The notes: a model not told the origin generated them from the letters alone. Shown: positions 32,596-41,202, numbered from the stretch's first letter. The stretch is DNA of 44,216 nucleotides from Candidatus Neomicrothrix sp. (GCA_017852795.1 JAFMKU010000014.1:1-44216), one strand, 5' to 3'. A program made the numbers and translations.

Positions 32596-34579
32596 CCGAA
32601 TCCTCCCCCGACTCCGGTTGGGGTTTGGTTGCGGTTCGGGCCCCCACCTTTGCCGACGCCGGTAGCAGCGGGTCGCGTCGACGGCCCGGAACAACCGCGA
32701 GGACGGTACCGAACGCCATCACCAAGCCCCCGATCCACAACCAGACGATCAACGGTTGCACGGTGGCCCGCAGCACTACTTCGTCGTTGCCGCCCTCCGG
32801 GAACTGCAACACCGACAAGGCAATGTCGTCTCGCCAAGTAGAGCGGACACTAGGAATGCCAATGGTCTGTCCGGCAAACGGATAGGTCGCGATGCCCGGT
32901 TCGTACACCTTGACGTCATCGACAAGCACCCGGGCCGATCGTTGTACTCGGTTGCTGTGCTCCTCTAGTTGGGAACCTTCGTAGCTGAGCGAGTGGCCCG
33001 AAATCTCGACCCGGTCGCCGGGAACCATGGTGAACTCACCCTGCCGCACATAGGAGTGGCTGGCGGCGAACGCCACCGCGATCAACACCACCCCGAAGTG
33101 GACGATCATTCCTCCGTTGGTCCGGCCCACCAAACCTCGCCATCCCTGACGGCGCGAGGCCAGAGCAACTTGTCGAAGCGCGGAACCTCCGGAGAACCCG
33201 CCAAGCCCGAACGCCAGCAGCGGTGACCAACCGCGCGCTCCCAGCAGCAACGCCACCACCATGGTGACCGCGGCGATCACCGCCGGACCCAGCAGCCGGG
33301 TGCTGAGCACTTCGCCGCTGGCTTTCCGCCACGGCAACACCGGAGCGACCGCCATCAAGAACAACAACACGAACCCGACCGGCATGGTCATTCGCTCAAA
33401 GTAGGGGTTGCCGACGGCAATGGTCCGCCCGTCGATCGCTTCGACGATCAGCGGAAACACCGTTCCCAGCAGCACCACAAACGCGAACACTGCGAACAGG
33501 ACGTTGTTGGCCAGAAACGCCCCTTCCCTCGACACCGGCGAGTCGATACGGCCCGGTGATCGCAAAGCGTCGCCCCGCCAGGCAATCAGGCTCAACGAAA
33601 CGATCACGATCAACGCGAAGAACCCGAGAATCGCCGGTCCGATACCCGACTCGACGAACGCATGAACCGACTGCAACACCCCGGAGCGGGTGATGAACGT
33701 TCCCAAAATCGTCAACGAAAACGTGGCGATCACCAGCGACAAGTTCCAGACCCGAAGCATCCCCCGACGCTCCTGCACCATCACCGAATGAATGAACGCC
33801 GTCCCGGTGAGCCACGGCAGAAACGACGCGTTCTCGACCGGGTCCCACGCCCAGTAGCCACCCCATCCCAGCGTCTCGTAGCTCCACCACGCCCCGAGCA
33901 CGATCCCTAACGTCAGGAACCCCCAGGCCATCACCGTCCAGCGGCGGGTCGCCAACAACCACCCTTCCCCAACCCGACCAGTGACCAACGCCCCGATCGC
34001 GAACGCGAACGGCACCGTAAACCCGACGTAACCCAGGTACAGCACCGGAGGGTGGAACGCCATCAAAATGTGGTTCTGTAGCAGCGGGTTGGGTCCGGGA
34101 CCGTCGTAGCCCACCGGTGGATCAAAGCGAATGAACGGATCGGCGGGCCCCAACATCAACAAGAAAAAGAACAACGACACCACGAACAACGTCAACAGGA
34201 CCCAACCCACCATGCGGTCCTCGGCTTGATGGCGGAACTTGACGACCACCGCCACGACGTACCCGCAGAGGATCAGGGTCCACAGCAGGATCGAACCTTC
34301 GAGCGCTGACCACAAAGTGGCGACGTTAAACAACGCCGGGGTTCGACTGGATCCGTGTTCGGCGACGAACGCCACCGTGAAATCTCTGGTGATCAACGCC
34401 CGCTCCATCACCACAAAGGCCGCCAGCGCCGCCCCCATCATGACGAACACCAACAGTCGAGCTTCTGAAGCCCACCGGCTACGCCGCCCGGCTAGACCGG
34501 CCGCCACCACCAGCAGTCCGGCGATCGCCGCCGCGACGCCAACCGAGACCGCCATCGTTCCCAACGAAACGTTGCTCAT
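32585..34579 (-). CDS. ccmF: Heme lyase subunit CcmF
   Basis: A 664-residue polytopic membrane protein, about 15 helices, that attaches heme to apocytochrome c. The tryptophan-rich heme-handling WWD motif GWGGYWAWDPVENASFLPW is at about 238-256, with His residues HILMAFHPPVLYLG (170, 176) and FIHSVM (264) as likely heme ligands. A long soluble loop precedes the last helix (about 530-610), as in other CcmF proteins. Lies 36 bases after ccmE. Confidence 0.96.
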   Translation of the reverse strand: MSNVSLGTMAVSVGVAAAIAGLLVVAAGLAGRRSRWASEARLLVFVMMGAALAAFVVMERALITRDFTVAFVAEHGSSRTPALFNVATLWSALEGSILLWTLILCGYVVAVVVKFRHQAEDRMVGWVLLTLFVVSLFFFLLMLGPADPFIRFDPPVGYDGPGPNPLLQNHILMAFHPPVLYLGYVGFTVPFAFAIGALVTGRVGEGWLLATRRWTVMAWGFLTLGIVLGAWWSYETLGWGGYWAWDPVENASFLPWLTGTAFIHSVMVQERRGMLRVWNLSLVIATFSLTILGTFITRSGVLQSVHAFVESGIGPAILGFFALIVIVSLSLIAWRGDALRSPGRIDSPVSREGAFLANNVLFAVFAFVVLLGTVFPLIVEAIDGRTIAVGNPYFERMTMPVGFVLLFLMAVAPVLPWRKASGEVLSTRLLGPAVIAAVTMVVALLLGARGWSPLLAFGLGGFSGGSALRQVALASRRQGWRGLVGRTNGGMIVHFGVVLIAVAFAASHSYVRQGEFTMVPGDRVEISGHSLSYEGSQLEEHSNRVQRSARVLVDDVKVYEPGIATYPFAGQTIGIPSVRSTWRDDIALSVLQFPEGGNDEVVLRATVQPLIVWLWIGGLVMAFGTVLAVVPGRRRDPLLPASAKVGARTATKPQPESGEDSDAS

Positions 34580-34615
34580 CGGATCGCTCGTTTCACCAGA
34601 CCCGCAGCGGACGAA

Positions 34616-35155
34616 TCATGAACATCCTCCGGTTGCGGCCTGCGCCTCGCTTTGCTGCAACCGCTGTTCGTAGTCCTCGTCGTTGCGGTAGTCGTTGTCG
34701 TGTTTGACCCGCATCCGGTCCGAGGCGAAATACCAGCCGTCGCCAGCCATCCCTGCGAACCCTTCAACCTCAGGTGAACCTTCAACCCAGTTGCCGTCGA
34801 GCACCACCGGCACGTCGGGTTGGAACAAGTCGGCGGGATCTCCCCGATGGACCACGTCCACGGTGCGCCCACCGAACGACAACGAGAACGCCACCACCGT
34901 CTCCGAACCCAGCGCCGATTCCACGATTGAGCAACCGATGGGTGAACCCTGCAACACGAACCGTTCGGCACCGAGTTCGCTGCGGCGAGCCACCGCCTCG
35001 TCGGCGTTGTAGAAGTAGAGCGACCCGGACACCAAGTTCCAGATCAGCAGCATCACCCCGGCGACCAGCGCCCCTGCGGCCACCAACGGAATGACCCGCC
35101 GGCGCTGACGCGTCGGCCGGGGATCCTGCGGAGTCAGGTTCGACTCAGTAGTCAT
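34616..35155 (-). CDS. ccmE: Heme chaperone CcmE
   Basis: Membrane-anchored chaperone that binds heme covalently through a His; 179 residues from the ATG at 35155. Anchor at about 21-43, a beta-barrel OB-fold domain, and the heme-binding motif VKHDNDY with His152 and a following Tyr. This is the His form, not the CxxxY form of archaeal CcmE. The ATG overlaps the ccmD stop as ATGA. The upstream extension of the frame overlaps ccmD. Confidence 0.93.
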   Translation of the reverse strand: MTTESNLTPQDPRPTRQRRRVIPLVAAGALVAGVMLLIWNLVSGSLYFYNADEAVARRSELGAERFVLQGSPIGCSIVESALGSETVVAFSLSFGGRTVDVVHRGDPADLFQPDVPVVLDGNWVEGSPEVEGFAGMAGDGWYFASDRMRVKHDNDYRNDEDYEQRLQQSEAQAATGGCS

Positions 35156-35304
35156 GGGCGATCTCGGGTGGTCATCCAGCGCTGACGGTCCGCGGGGACC
35201 CGCGTCGACAAGCGACGACCTCGGGCCACTACCCGAAACCCGTACAACGCCAACGCAGCCAGCCACACGCCCCAACCAACGAGCAAGTATCCGAGATGGG
35301 TCAC
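35152..35304 (-). CDS. ccmD: Small heme-exporter protein CcmD
   Basis: A 50-residue single-helix protein (MTHLGYLLVGWGVWLAALAL, then YGFRVVARGRR and a basic tail), just the form expected of CcmD, which helps release holo-CcmE from the CcmABC complex. GTG start overlaps the ccmC stop as GTGA (35301-35304), and the stop overlaps the ccmE ATG as ATGA (35152-35155). It is short enough to be missed by gene callers. Confidence 0.88.
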   Translation of the reverse strand: MTHLGYLLVGWGVWLAALALYGFRVVARGRRLSTRVPADRQRWMTTRDRP

Positions 35305-36095
35305 GCTTCACCTCCCGAAGCCGACGAGCCAGCTGCGGCCGCTTCGGAGCGTCGGGCTTCCAGCGCCTCGTCGAGGTCTTCGGCCCGAGCTTGATGTTCG
35401 AGCCAGCCGACCCGGAACCGATGGATCATCGCCCAGACGAAAAACAGCAGACCGACCACAAGCCCGAACACCAACGTGAACAAAGTGAGGTCTTCGAGTT
35501 TGCCGTCGGTCAACGATGCTTTCTGATGCAGGGTCCGGTCGAACCACCATTCGACCGACCGGTTCACGATCGGGATGTTGATCGCAGCAAGCAGTCCGAC
35601 GATGGCAGCCCGAGTCGAAACGGCCGGGTCGTCGCCACCCGACGACCGAACGACCAGATAGCCGACCATCAGCAGGAACAAGATGAGGGTGGTGACCAGA
35701 CGGACATCGCCCCAATCCCAGTAGGTGTTCCAGGTTGGGCGACCCCAGATCGAACCGGTGAACAGCGTCAACGCGCAAAACATGACGCCTATCTCGGCCG
35801 CGGCGTGTGCGGTGATGTCCCACCAAGATGAACGTTTCCAGAGCCACATGGCCGAACCCGCCGCGGTGGTGAAAAACGCCACGTAGGTGAGGATCGCCGA
35901 GGGCACGTGAATGAAGATGAGCCGAACCGCGTCGCCTTGTTCGTCATCGGGCGGCGCCGCGAAAAACGCCAACAACACGAGCGCCACAAGCCCGGCGAGC
36001 ACCACCAAGCCCAGTCCCCGGGTGGCCCGAGAACCGGTATGAGCCCTTGTCGGGTCGCCGTCGCCACGATCTTGCGCTGCTACTTGAGTTGTCAC
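35301..36095 (-). CDS. ccmC: Heme-handling membrane protein CcmC
   Basis: A 264-residue protein with six membrane helices that loads heme onto CcmE. WWD motif GSIWGRPTWNTYWDWGDVRL at about 115-132; heme-ligand His candidates at LIFIHVPSA (63) and a later HQKAS loop. GTG start at 36095 follows GGAGG at a good distance and overlaps the ccmB stop as GTGA. The C-terminal tail is longer than in proteobacteria and rich in Ala/Glu/Ser. Confidence 0.95.
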   Translation of the reverse strand: MTTQVAAQDRGDGDPTRAHTGSRATRGLGLVVLAGLVALVLLAFFAAPPDDEQGDAVRLIFIHVPSAILTYVAFFTTAAGSAMWLWKRSSWWDITAHAAAEIGVMFCALTLFTGSIWGRPTWNTYWDWGDVRLVTTLILFLLMVGYLVVRSSGGDDPAVSTRAAIVGLLAAINIPIVNRSVEWWFDRTLHQKASLTDGKLEDLTLFTLVFGLVVGLLFFVWAMIHRFRVGWLEHQARAEDLDEALEARRSEAAAAGSSASGGEA

Positions 36096-36760
36096 GTTTC
36101 CTCCAAGAGCACGCCGTAGGCCAATGCTCCCAACCCGCTGTTGAGAACGCCAAACCCGGCCAGGAGTCCTAACCAGGCCCATCCCTGCACTGCAACCGAG
36201 CCTAAGGCGTCATCGAAGGCTCGGGTGGCACTAATCAGCACCGGAGCCAGCACCGGTAACAACAAGATGGGTAGGACCGTTTCGCGGGCCCGAATCCCCG
36301 CCACGAGCGCGCCAAGCAGGGTGCCGGCAGCGGCGACCGCCATCGTCGCCACCACGCAGGTCAAAACGAGCAGCCCCCAGTCGTCGATTTCGGCACCGTA
36401 AAACACCAGTACCCCACCGACGAGAACGATTTCGACGGCCAGCAATTCCACGGCAACCGCCAGTGCTTTACCGACAAACACCGCAACCGGTTCGATCCCG
36501 GCCAGCAGCAACGCGCGCCGCGCCCCGTCGCTGGTTTCGATCGACGTCGAACGCTGCACGGCCAGATTGGTCACGAACAGCACCGTCATCCAAAACAGGC
36601 CCGGGGTGGCCCGCTCTAACACTGGACGGTTGGCGTCCAAAGCAAACCCGAACAGGACCAGTACCAGTGCCGCGAACGGGATGACCTGACTGGCGGTCAC
36701 CCGCGACCGCCATTCGATCCGCAGATCTTTGCCGGCCACCGCCGCGATGTCAGCGAGCAT
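36092..36760 (-). CDS. ccmB: Heme exporter membrane subunit CcmB
   Basis: A 222-residue membrane subunit of the CcmAB ABC transporter, six helices. FWMTVLFVTNLAVQRSTSIETSDGARRALLLAGIEP and the LPILLLPVLAPVLISATRA stretch are typical. ATG at 36760 with GGAGGT upstream; it overlaps the last 11 bases of ccmA. The energy of CcmAB is used to release holo-CcmE. Confidence 0.94.
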   Translation of the reverse strand: MLADIAAVAGKDLRIEWRSRVTASQVIPFAALVLVLFGFALDANRPVLERATPGLFWMTVLFVTNLAVQRSTSIETSDGARRALLLAGIEPVAVFVGKALAVAVELLAVEIVLVGGVLVFYGAEIDDWGLLVLTCVVATMAVAAAGTLLGALVAGIRARETVLPILLLPVLAPVLISATRAFDDALGSVAVQGWAWLGLLAGFGVLNSGLGALAYGVLLEET

Positions 36761-37415
36761 GATCCACCTCCGGTCCGTGGTCGCCGACCACCATCCCACC
36801 GGCGACGGCGAGGTGGCGGGTGGCGAGGTCAACGGTGCGGTCCAGTTCATGCGAGGCCAGCATCACCGTCGCCCCGGCCGAGGATGCGTCTTTGACCAGC
36901 GCATCAACCAAGTCCCGGCCTCCGGCGTCGAGTCCGGCGTGGGGTTCATCGAGCAGCCACAGGCGAGGCCGGCGAACCACCACCGCGGCCAGCGCGGTGC
37001 GCCGCCGTTGACCGGCTGACAGGTGGCGGACCGCCACGTCATGGATGCGCGACGGCACACCGAGACGATCAAGCGCCGTCGGTACCTGAGCCTCTTCGAC
37101 TCGCGACGCCCGAGCCCAGAACCGCAGGTTCTCGGTGACCGTCAAGTCCTCATAGAGCGCGGTGTCGTGGCCGAGCAGACCAACCGACCGTCGGATGGCG
37201 GGGCGTTCGCTGCGAACATCGTGACCCAACACCTGACCGTGACCCGACTCGATCCGCAGCAGACCGGCACAGACCCGCAGCAATGTCGACTTTCCAGCAC
37301 CGTTAGGCCCATGAATCAGGACGACTTCGCCCGCTTCGACCGTCAGATCAACCCCCGCCAGACCCGGGAACCGGCCCAGCAGCGCAACAACGCCGGTCAG
37401 GGAAATGATGGCCAT
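36750..37415 (-). CDS. ccmA: Heme exporter ATP-binding subunit CcmA
   Basis: A 221-residue ABC ATPase. Walker A GPNGAGKST at 36-44, signature LSAGQRRR at 132-139, Walker B LWLLDEPHAGLD from 152, and H-loop ASHELDR. LSAGQ followed by basic residues fits CcmA. First gene of the ccm operon. ATG at 37415 (MAIISLTGVV) with a TAGCGT box seven bases upstream and no clear Shine-Dalgarno sequence; the longer open frame to 37739 is not CcmA-like. Confidence 0.93.
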   Translation of the reverse strand: MAIISLTGVVALLGRFPGLAGVDLTVEAGEVVLIHGPNGAGKSTLLRVCAGLLRIESGHGQVLGHDVRSERPAIRRSVGLLGHDTALYEDLTVTENLRFWARASRVEEAQVPTALDRLGVPSRIHDVAVRHLSAGQRRRTALAAVVVRRPRLWLLDEPHAGLDAGGRDLVDALVKDASSAGATVMLASHELDRTVDLATRHLAVAGGMVVGDHGPEVDHAR

Positions 37416-37422
37416 CGCCAAA

Positions 37423-37428
37423 ACGCTA
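37423..37428 (-). promoter_or_regulatory. -10 box for a leaderless ccm operon transcript
   Basis: TAGCGT on the minus strand, seven bases before the ccmA ATG at 37415. It would be the main promoter of the ccm operon. Confidence 0.35.
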
Positions 37429-37487
37429 CCGCCAGGAACGACCCCTCGGTTCATGGCCCACGGTTCCCCAACGTTGGCAACCGGGCG

Positions 37488-37493
37488 TAGTCT
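37488..37493 (+). promoter_or_regulatory. -10 box for a leaderless lipoprotein transcript
   Basis: TAGTCT followed by seven bases and the GTG at 37501. It points away from the ccmA promoter 60 bases to the left. Confidence 0.35.
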
Positions 37494-37500
37494 CGCGAAT

Positions 37501-38082
37501 GTGCATCGCCTTCGCGCTCTCACCGTGCTGTCTGTCGTTCTGCTGGGAGCGGTCGGCTGCGCGAGCGAGAACGACTCCCAACCAAACCTCGATGATCCCG
37601 CAGCGGCCGCCGCGGCCGCGCTCACCACGGGAGCGTCGACCACCCCAAGCACCGTGCCCACCGGGGACGAAGCTCCACCGGTGACGGTGGCCGGAGAAAT
37701 CATCAACGAATACACGCTGGGTCTTGATGACTGTTTCAACCGAGACGAGCACCTTGACGGCGGAAAGAAAGTGGTGACTACAACCCGGCTGCCCTGCGAA
37801 ACGCCCCATGACGCGCAGATCTTTCACACCCTCAGCTACCCGGCCGATGGCCAAACCCCGTTTCCTGGTCTCGACGTCATCGAAGATTTCGCGATGGCCT
37901 CCTGCTACCAGTCATTTGGCGACTGGGTCGGCATCTCCTACGAGCTGAGCGCACTGGAGATTCGGGTCATTACCCCGAACCGGTCAAACTACGAACAGAA
38001 CCGGTACCGAGGGATCCACTGCTACGTCGAGCACGATAAGGGTGAGGCGCTCACTGGTTCGAGTCGGGCCAGTCGGCGCTAA
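37501..38082 (+). CDS. Lipoprotein with septum-formation-type domain
   Basis: A 193-residue protein. Signal peptide MHRLRALTVLSVVLLGAVGC with a lipobox ending at Cys20, an Ala/Thr/Pro linker (about 33-60), then a domain with four cysteines (DDCFN, RLPCETPHDAQIFH, MASCYQSFGDWVG, GIHCYVEH). The pattern of C-F, C-PH-A-FH and C-F-Y matches the Septum_form family of actinobacterial surface proteins. GTG start with a TAGTCT box seven bases upstream. Convergent with the GH63-like gene, sharing a CTAA stop tetramer. Confidence 0.8.
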   Translation: MHRLRALTVLSVVLLGAVGCASENDSQPNLDDPAAAAAAALTTGASTTPSTVPTGDEAPPVTVAGEIINEYTLGLDDCFNRDEHLDGGKKVVTTTRLPCETPHDAQIFHTLSYPADGQTPFPGLDVIEDFAMASCYQSFGDWVGISYELSALEIRVITPNRSNYEQNRYRGIHCYVEHDKGEALTGSSRASRR

Positions 38083-39254
38083 GCCTCGGCCATGATCAAC
38101 GCCAGACCGGCCCAGGATTGAGGGATCGCTCCCCCACCGTGCCCGGTGTCTCCGTTCCAGTATTCAGCGAACCCTGACGCCACTGCGCCGGTAACGGTTC
38201 GTTGACGCAGTCGTTCGGCCATATCGGGTGCGCCGCTGGTCCGGGCGGCCCACCACAGCAGGTAGGCCAGCTGCGGCCAGACCGGACCCCGCCAGTAGGT
38301 AGACGGGTCATACATGGGCTCGTTGGGGTGCACCCCTCGCGGGCCAAACGATCCGCCGTAGTCACCTTCGCGATCCAGATCAGCGAACGCAGCATGCTGG
38401 GACTGCGGGTCGTCAACAACCAGCAACGCACAGAGGGCATCCGCGGTGCGCACCGAACCGGAGGTTGTCGCGCTGGGGCCACCGTCGATCCAAGTTCGTC
38501 GCCTGCGATCCCAGCGTTGCGCGATCCGGGCGCTGAGCTCATCAGAGAGAGCAATCAGGTGTTGATCGCCGGTGATCGCCGCCAACTCTCGGGCGTTCCA
38601 GGCCACTAGGGCGTTGAAGCCGATCGGCGCCGCCGCGAACGAGGGGTTGGCGATCGGTGAGCCCGCCGAACCGAACCGAATATCGGCCAACAGGTCGATC
38701 TTGTGTTGCCGCCACCGGGTCAGATCAAAACCGTCTCCGGGACAGAAATGGTCCCAGCGAGGCGAGTCGTCACAGCCGGTCTCCCACGGATGCACGACGG
38801 TGATGAGTCCGCTGTCGTGGTCGCGGGCCCGGACCTCAAAGAGGAACCGCAGCCCAGCCGCCGATCGTTCAATCAGTTCGTCGGGAACCTCGACCCCGTG
38901 ATCCACCAGCCAGCGGAGGGCGTGGGCGTACATGGGAGGTTGGGTGATCGATGATGAGTTCGCCCGGCCCCACAACCCCACCGCGTGTTGCGGGTCAAGT
39001 TGATACCCCATGTGGGGGACGAAACCGGTCTCGTCTTGGTAGTCGAGCACTGCGGCGAGTTCGCTAAGGGCACGATCGGGCCGCCCGAGAGCGGCCCAGA
39101 CCAAGACGTGGAAGCAGCTGTCCCACAGCCACAGCCAGGGGTAGACATCGGTGTTGGGGGCGGTGTAGCCCTCGGCAACCCAGGCGTCTCCCATGAACTT
39201 CGCAACCAATGGTTTCACTTGAGCAACGGTGGGGGTTTCGCTCGGATCGGGCAT
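38079..39254 (-). CDS. GH63-like glycoside hydrolase (glucosylglycerate/mannosylglycerate hydrolase type)
   Basis: A 391-residue (alpha/alpha)6-barrel glycosidase. Motifs: YPWLWLWDSCFH (39-49), HPWETGCDDSPRWD (155-168, the region with the catalytic acid in GH63 enzymes of the mannosyl- and glucosylglycerate hydrolase group), and YWRGPVWPQLAYLLWW (320-335). No signal peptide, so an intracellular substrate such as a compatible solute or glycogen-related sugar is likely. ATG at 39254, with a TAGTGT box five bases upstream; longer frames upstream overlap the divergent gene. Exact substrate is inference. Confidence 0.82.
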   Translation of the reverse strand: MPDPSETPTVAQVKPLVAKFMGDAWVAEGYTAPNTDVYPWLWLWDSCFHVLVWAALGRPDRALSELAAVLDYQDETGFVPHMGYQLDPQHAVGLWGRANSSSITQPPMYAHALRWLVDHGVEVPDELIERSAAGLRFLFEVRARDHDSGLITVVHPWETGCDDSPRWDHFCPGDGFDLTRWRQHKIDLLADIRFGSAGSPIANPSFAAAPIGFNALVAWNARELAAITGDQHLIALSDELSARIAQRWDRRRRTWIDGGPSATTSGSVRTADALCALLVVDDPQSQHAAFADLDREGDYGGSFGPRGVHPNEPMYDPSTYWRGPVWPQLAYLLWWAARTSGAPDMAERLRQRTVTGAVASGFAEYWNGDTGHGGGAIPQSWAGLALIMAEA

Positions 39255-39259
39255 TGTTG

Positions 39260-39265
39260 ACACTA
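39260..39265 (-). promoter_or_regulatory. -10 box for a leaderless GH63-like transcript
   Basis: TAGTGT on the minus strand, five bases before the ATG at 39254. Its last base is the first base of the divergent glycosyltransferase ATG (39265). Confidence 0.35.
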
Positions 39266-40311
39266 TGAGCCTCTGTACCTTCGTCTCGTTTCGGCTGGGT
39301 TTGACCGACGGTGTGTCGATCGTGGCTCGCCACTGGCAACGAGCCATGGAATCGTTCGGTTTCGAAACCCTCACGGTGGCCGGTGAGGGCCCGGTCGACA
39401 GGACCGTAGCCGGACTCGAACTCGGCGCCACCCGACCTCCCAACCCCGGCGAGGTTTCCGAGGCACTGGCTGACGCCGACCTGATCGTGGTGGAGAACCT
39501 CTGCACGATTCCGCTCAACCTGCCTGCCGCCCGAGCCGTTGCCGCGGTTTGCCGAAACCGCCCAACGCTCATGCACCACCACGACCCGCCGTGGCAACGC
39601 AACCACTTCGCCCACATCACCGAACTGCCCATCGACGACCCGGCCTGGCGCCATGTCACCATCAACGACTTGACCCGCCAACAGTTCGCCGATCGTGGCC
39701 TCACCGCCACTCGGATCTACAACGGGTTCCCCACCGACACCACGGGCGGTACCGCACCCGACGTCCGGGCTGCGCTCGGGATTTCCGACACCGAAACCTT
39801 GTTGGCCCACCCGGTTCGGGCCATCGAACGAAAGAACGTGGCCGAAGCTATCGCCCTCGCCGAAGCCGTGGCCGGCACCTATTGGCTGTGGGGCCCAGCC
39901 GAAGACGGCTACGAACAGGAACTTCAGCGCCTGATCGCGCAGGCCAACTGTCGGGTGATCCACGCGGTGCCGCCCGGCCATGTGGGGCTGCAGGACCCAA
40001 GCGATCTCTACCGTGCCGCCAACGCCGTCTTGTTCCCCTCCACTTGGGAAGGTTTCGGGAACCCGCCGATCGAAGCAGCGCTTCATGACCTCCCTGTCGC
40101 GGTCGGCGCCTACCCGGTGGCCAACGAACTTCGAGCGCTCGGATTCACGTGGCTCCCAACCGATACTGCCGAACCGCTTCGCCAGGTTCTCAACGTGCCC
40201 GACCCGGAAATGCTGGCCAGAAACCGGGCGATCGCCACCGAACATTTCTCGCTGTCCACCATGACCGCAAACCTCCGAACCCTCCTGACCGAGGCCGGTT
40301 GGCTACCCTGA
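39265..40311 (+). CDS. Glycosyltransferase (GT4/GT-B type)
   Basis: A 348-residue GT-B-fold enzyme. The N-terminal acceptor domain begins MSLCTFVSFRLGLTDGVSIVARHW, the Gly-poor loop typical of GT4. The C-terminal nucleotide-sugar domain includes HPVRAIERKNVAEAIALAE and the ExFGxxxxE-like motif STWEGFGNPPIEAALHDLPV. ATG at 39265 is chosen; an in-frame GTG at 39229 would add 12 residues that lie in the divergent gene. With the adjacent glycosidase it may make and break the same glycoside, which is inference. Confidence 0.85.
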   Translation: MSLCTFVSFRLGLTDGVSIVARHWQRAMESFGFETLTVAGEGPVDRTVAGLELGATRPPNPGEVSEALADADLIVVENLCTIPLNLPAARAVAAVCRNRPTLMHHHDPPWQRNHFAHITELPIDDPAWRHVTINDLTRQQFADRGLTATRIYNGFPTDTTGGTAPDVRAALGISDTETLLAHPVRAIERKNVAEAIALAEAVAGTYWLWGPAEDGYEQELQRLIAQANCRVIHAVPPGHVGLQDPSDLYRAANAVLFPSTWEGFGNPPIEAALHDLPVAVGAYPVANELRALGFTWLPTDTAEPLRQVLNVPDPEMLARNRAIATEHFSLSTMTANLRTLLTEAGWLP

Positions 40312-40315
40312 TCGG

Positions 40316-40612
40316 GTGAACGAACCCACTCAGCATGACCCGGTCCTCGCCCGCCGGCGCACCGCCGACCGTCTCGCCCGGCTCGGCCAACGGTTGGGTT
40401 ACGGGCTATTTGGTTTGGCAATCGGACTGTTCTTTTTCGGACTCGTGGGTGACTTCACTTCGGTGATCGCCCGTGCCATCATCGTCGCAATGGTTGCCGG
40501 ATCGCTCGTACTTGCACCTGCCATCGTTGTTTCGTACGCAGTCAAAGCTGCCGAAACCGATGATCGGGAGCGGAACCGTCAGGATCCACCTTCCCCTCAC
40601 CTACGCTCATGA
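40316..40612 (+). CDS. Small membrane protein with two helices
   Basis: A 98-residue protein with a basic N-terminal segment (ARRRTADRLARLGQRLG), two membrane helices (about 29-46 and 51-76) and a charged tail. GTG start four bases after the glycosyltransferase stop, and its own stop overlaps the TetR start as ATGA (40609-40612). No family recognised. The coupling suggests that it functions with the regulator or is its target, but nothing in the sequence proves this. Confidence 0.75.
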   Translation: MNEPTQHDPVLARRRTADRLARLGQRLGYGLFGLAIGLFFFGLVGDFTSVIARAIIVAMVAGSLVLAPAIVVSYAVKAAETDDRERNRQDPPSPHLRS

Positions 40613-41202
40613 CCCGGCGCCTTCCCGCATCAGAACGCCGCGCCCAACTCATCGAGACGTCAATCTCGGTGTTCTCCGCTCAGGGCTACACCGCCACCAC
40701 GATGGACGCCATCGCCGAGGAGGCTGGGGTCACCAAACCGGTGCTCTACCAGCATTTCGAATCCAAGCACGAACTGTTCCTCACGCTCATGACCGACATC
40801 GGGGAGCGGCTCACCGATCAAGTGGTGGCCTCGGTGCTGAAAGCCACCACCCCTTACGAACGGGTCAGCTTCGGGATCAAGTCGTTCTTCTCGTTCATGG
40901 CCGATCACACCGAAGATTTCCAGTTGGTATTCGGTGAAGGGTTTCGGGCCGAAAACGATTTCCTTGAAATCGTCGAACGGTTCGAGAACCTGATGGCCGA
41001 GGCGATAGCCAACCTGACCGACATCCCCGACCGAAGCCTCGAAGCTCGTTTGCTGATGGCTCGCGGGGTGGTGGGGATGGTTGAAGCGACCGGCAAATAC
41101 TGGCTGCTCAACCCTGGCGGTCTTGACCTGAACGAAGTTACTGAATACGCCACCGATCTGGTGTGGCTGGGTCTGCGTGGCCGTCCGCCGGTGGGGAACT
41201 AA
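40609..41202 (+). CDS. TetR-family transcriptional regulator
   Basis: A 197-residue repressor-type protein. The HTH is at about 20-60 (ISVFSAQGYTATTMDAIAEEAGVTKPVLYQHFESKHELF), the classical TetR motif. A helical ligand domain follows (FQLVFGEGFRAENDFLEIVERF). Translationally coupled to the small membrane protein. The last 65 bases overlap the 3' end of the convergent NUDIX gene. The ligand is unknown. Confidence 0.92.
   Translation: MTRRLPASERRAQLIETSISVFSAQGYTATTMDAIAEEAGVTKPVLYQHFESKHELFLTLMTDIGERLTDQVVASVLKATTPYERVSFGIKSFFSFMADHTEDFQLVFGEGFRAENDFLEIVERFENLMAEAIANLTDIPDRSLEARLLMARGVVGMVEATGKYWLLNPGGLDLNEVTEYATDLVWLGLRGRPPVGN

Noticed and set aside
39255-39264. TTGACA in the gap between the divergent glyco-genes considered as a -35 box for the glycosyltransferase
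   Set aside because: It lies only a few bases before the ATG, so no -10 box can fit between it and the start codon.
39064-40245. Minus-strand open frame of 393 codons opposite the glycosyltransferase
   Set aside because: Antisense shadow in GC-rich DNA; Gly/Val/Arg-rich, no motif, and both flanking genes on the correct strands have clear family motifs.
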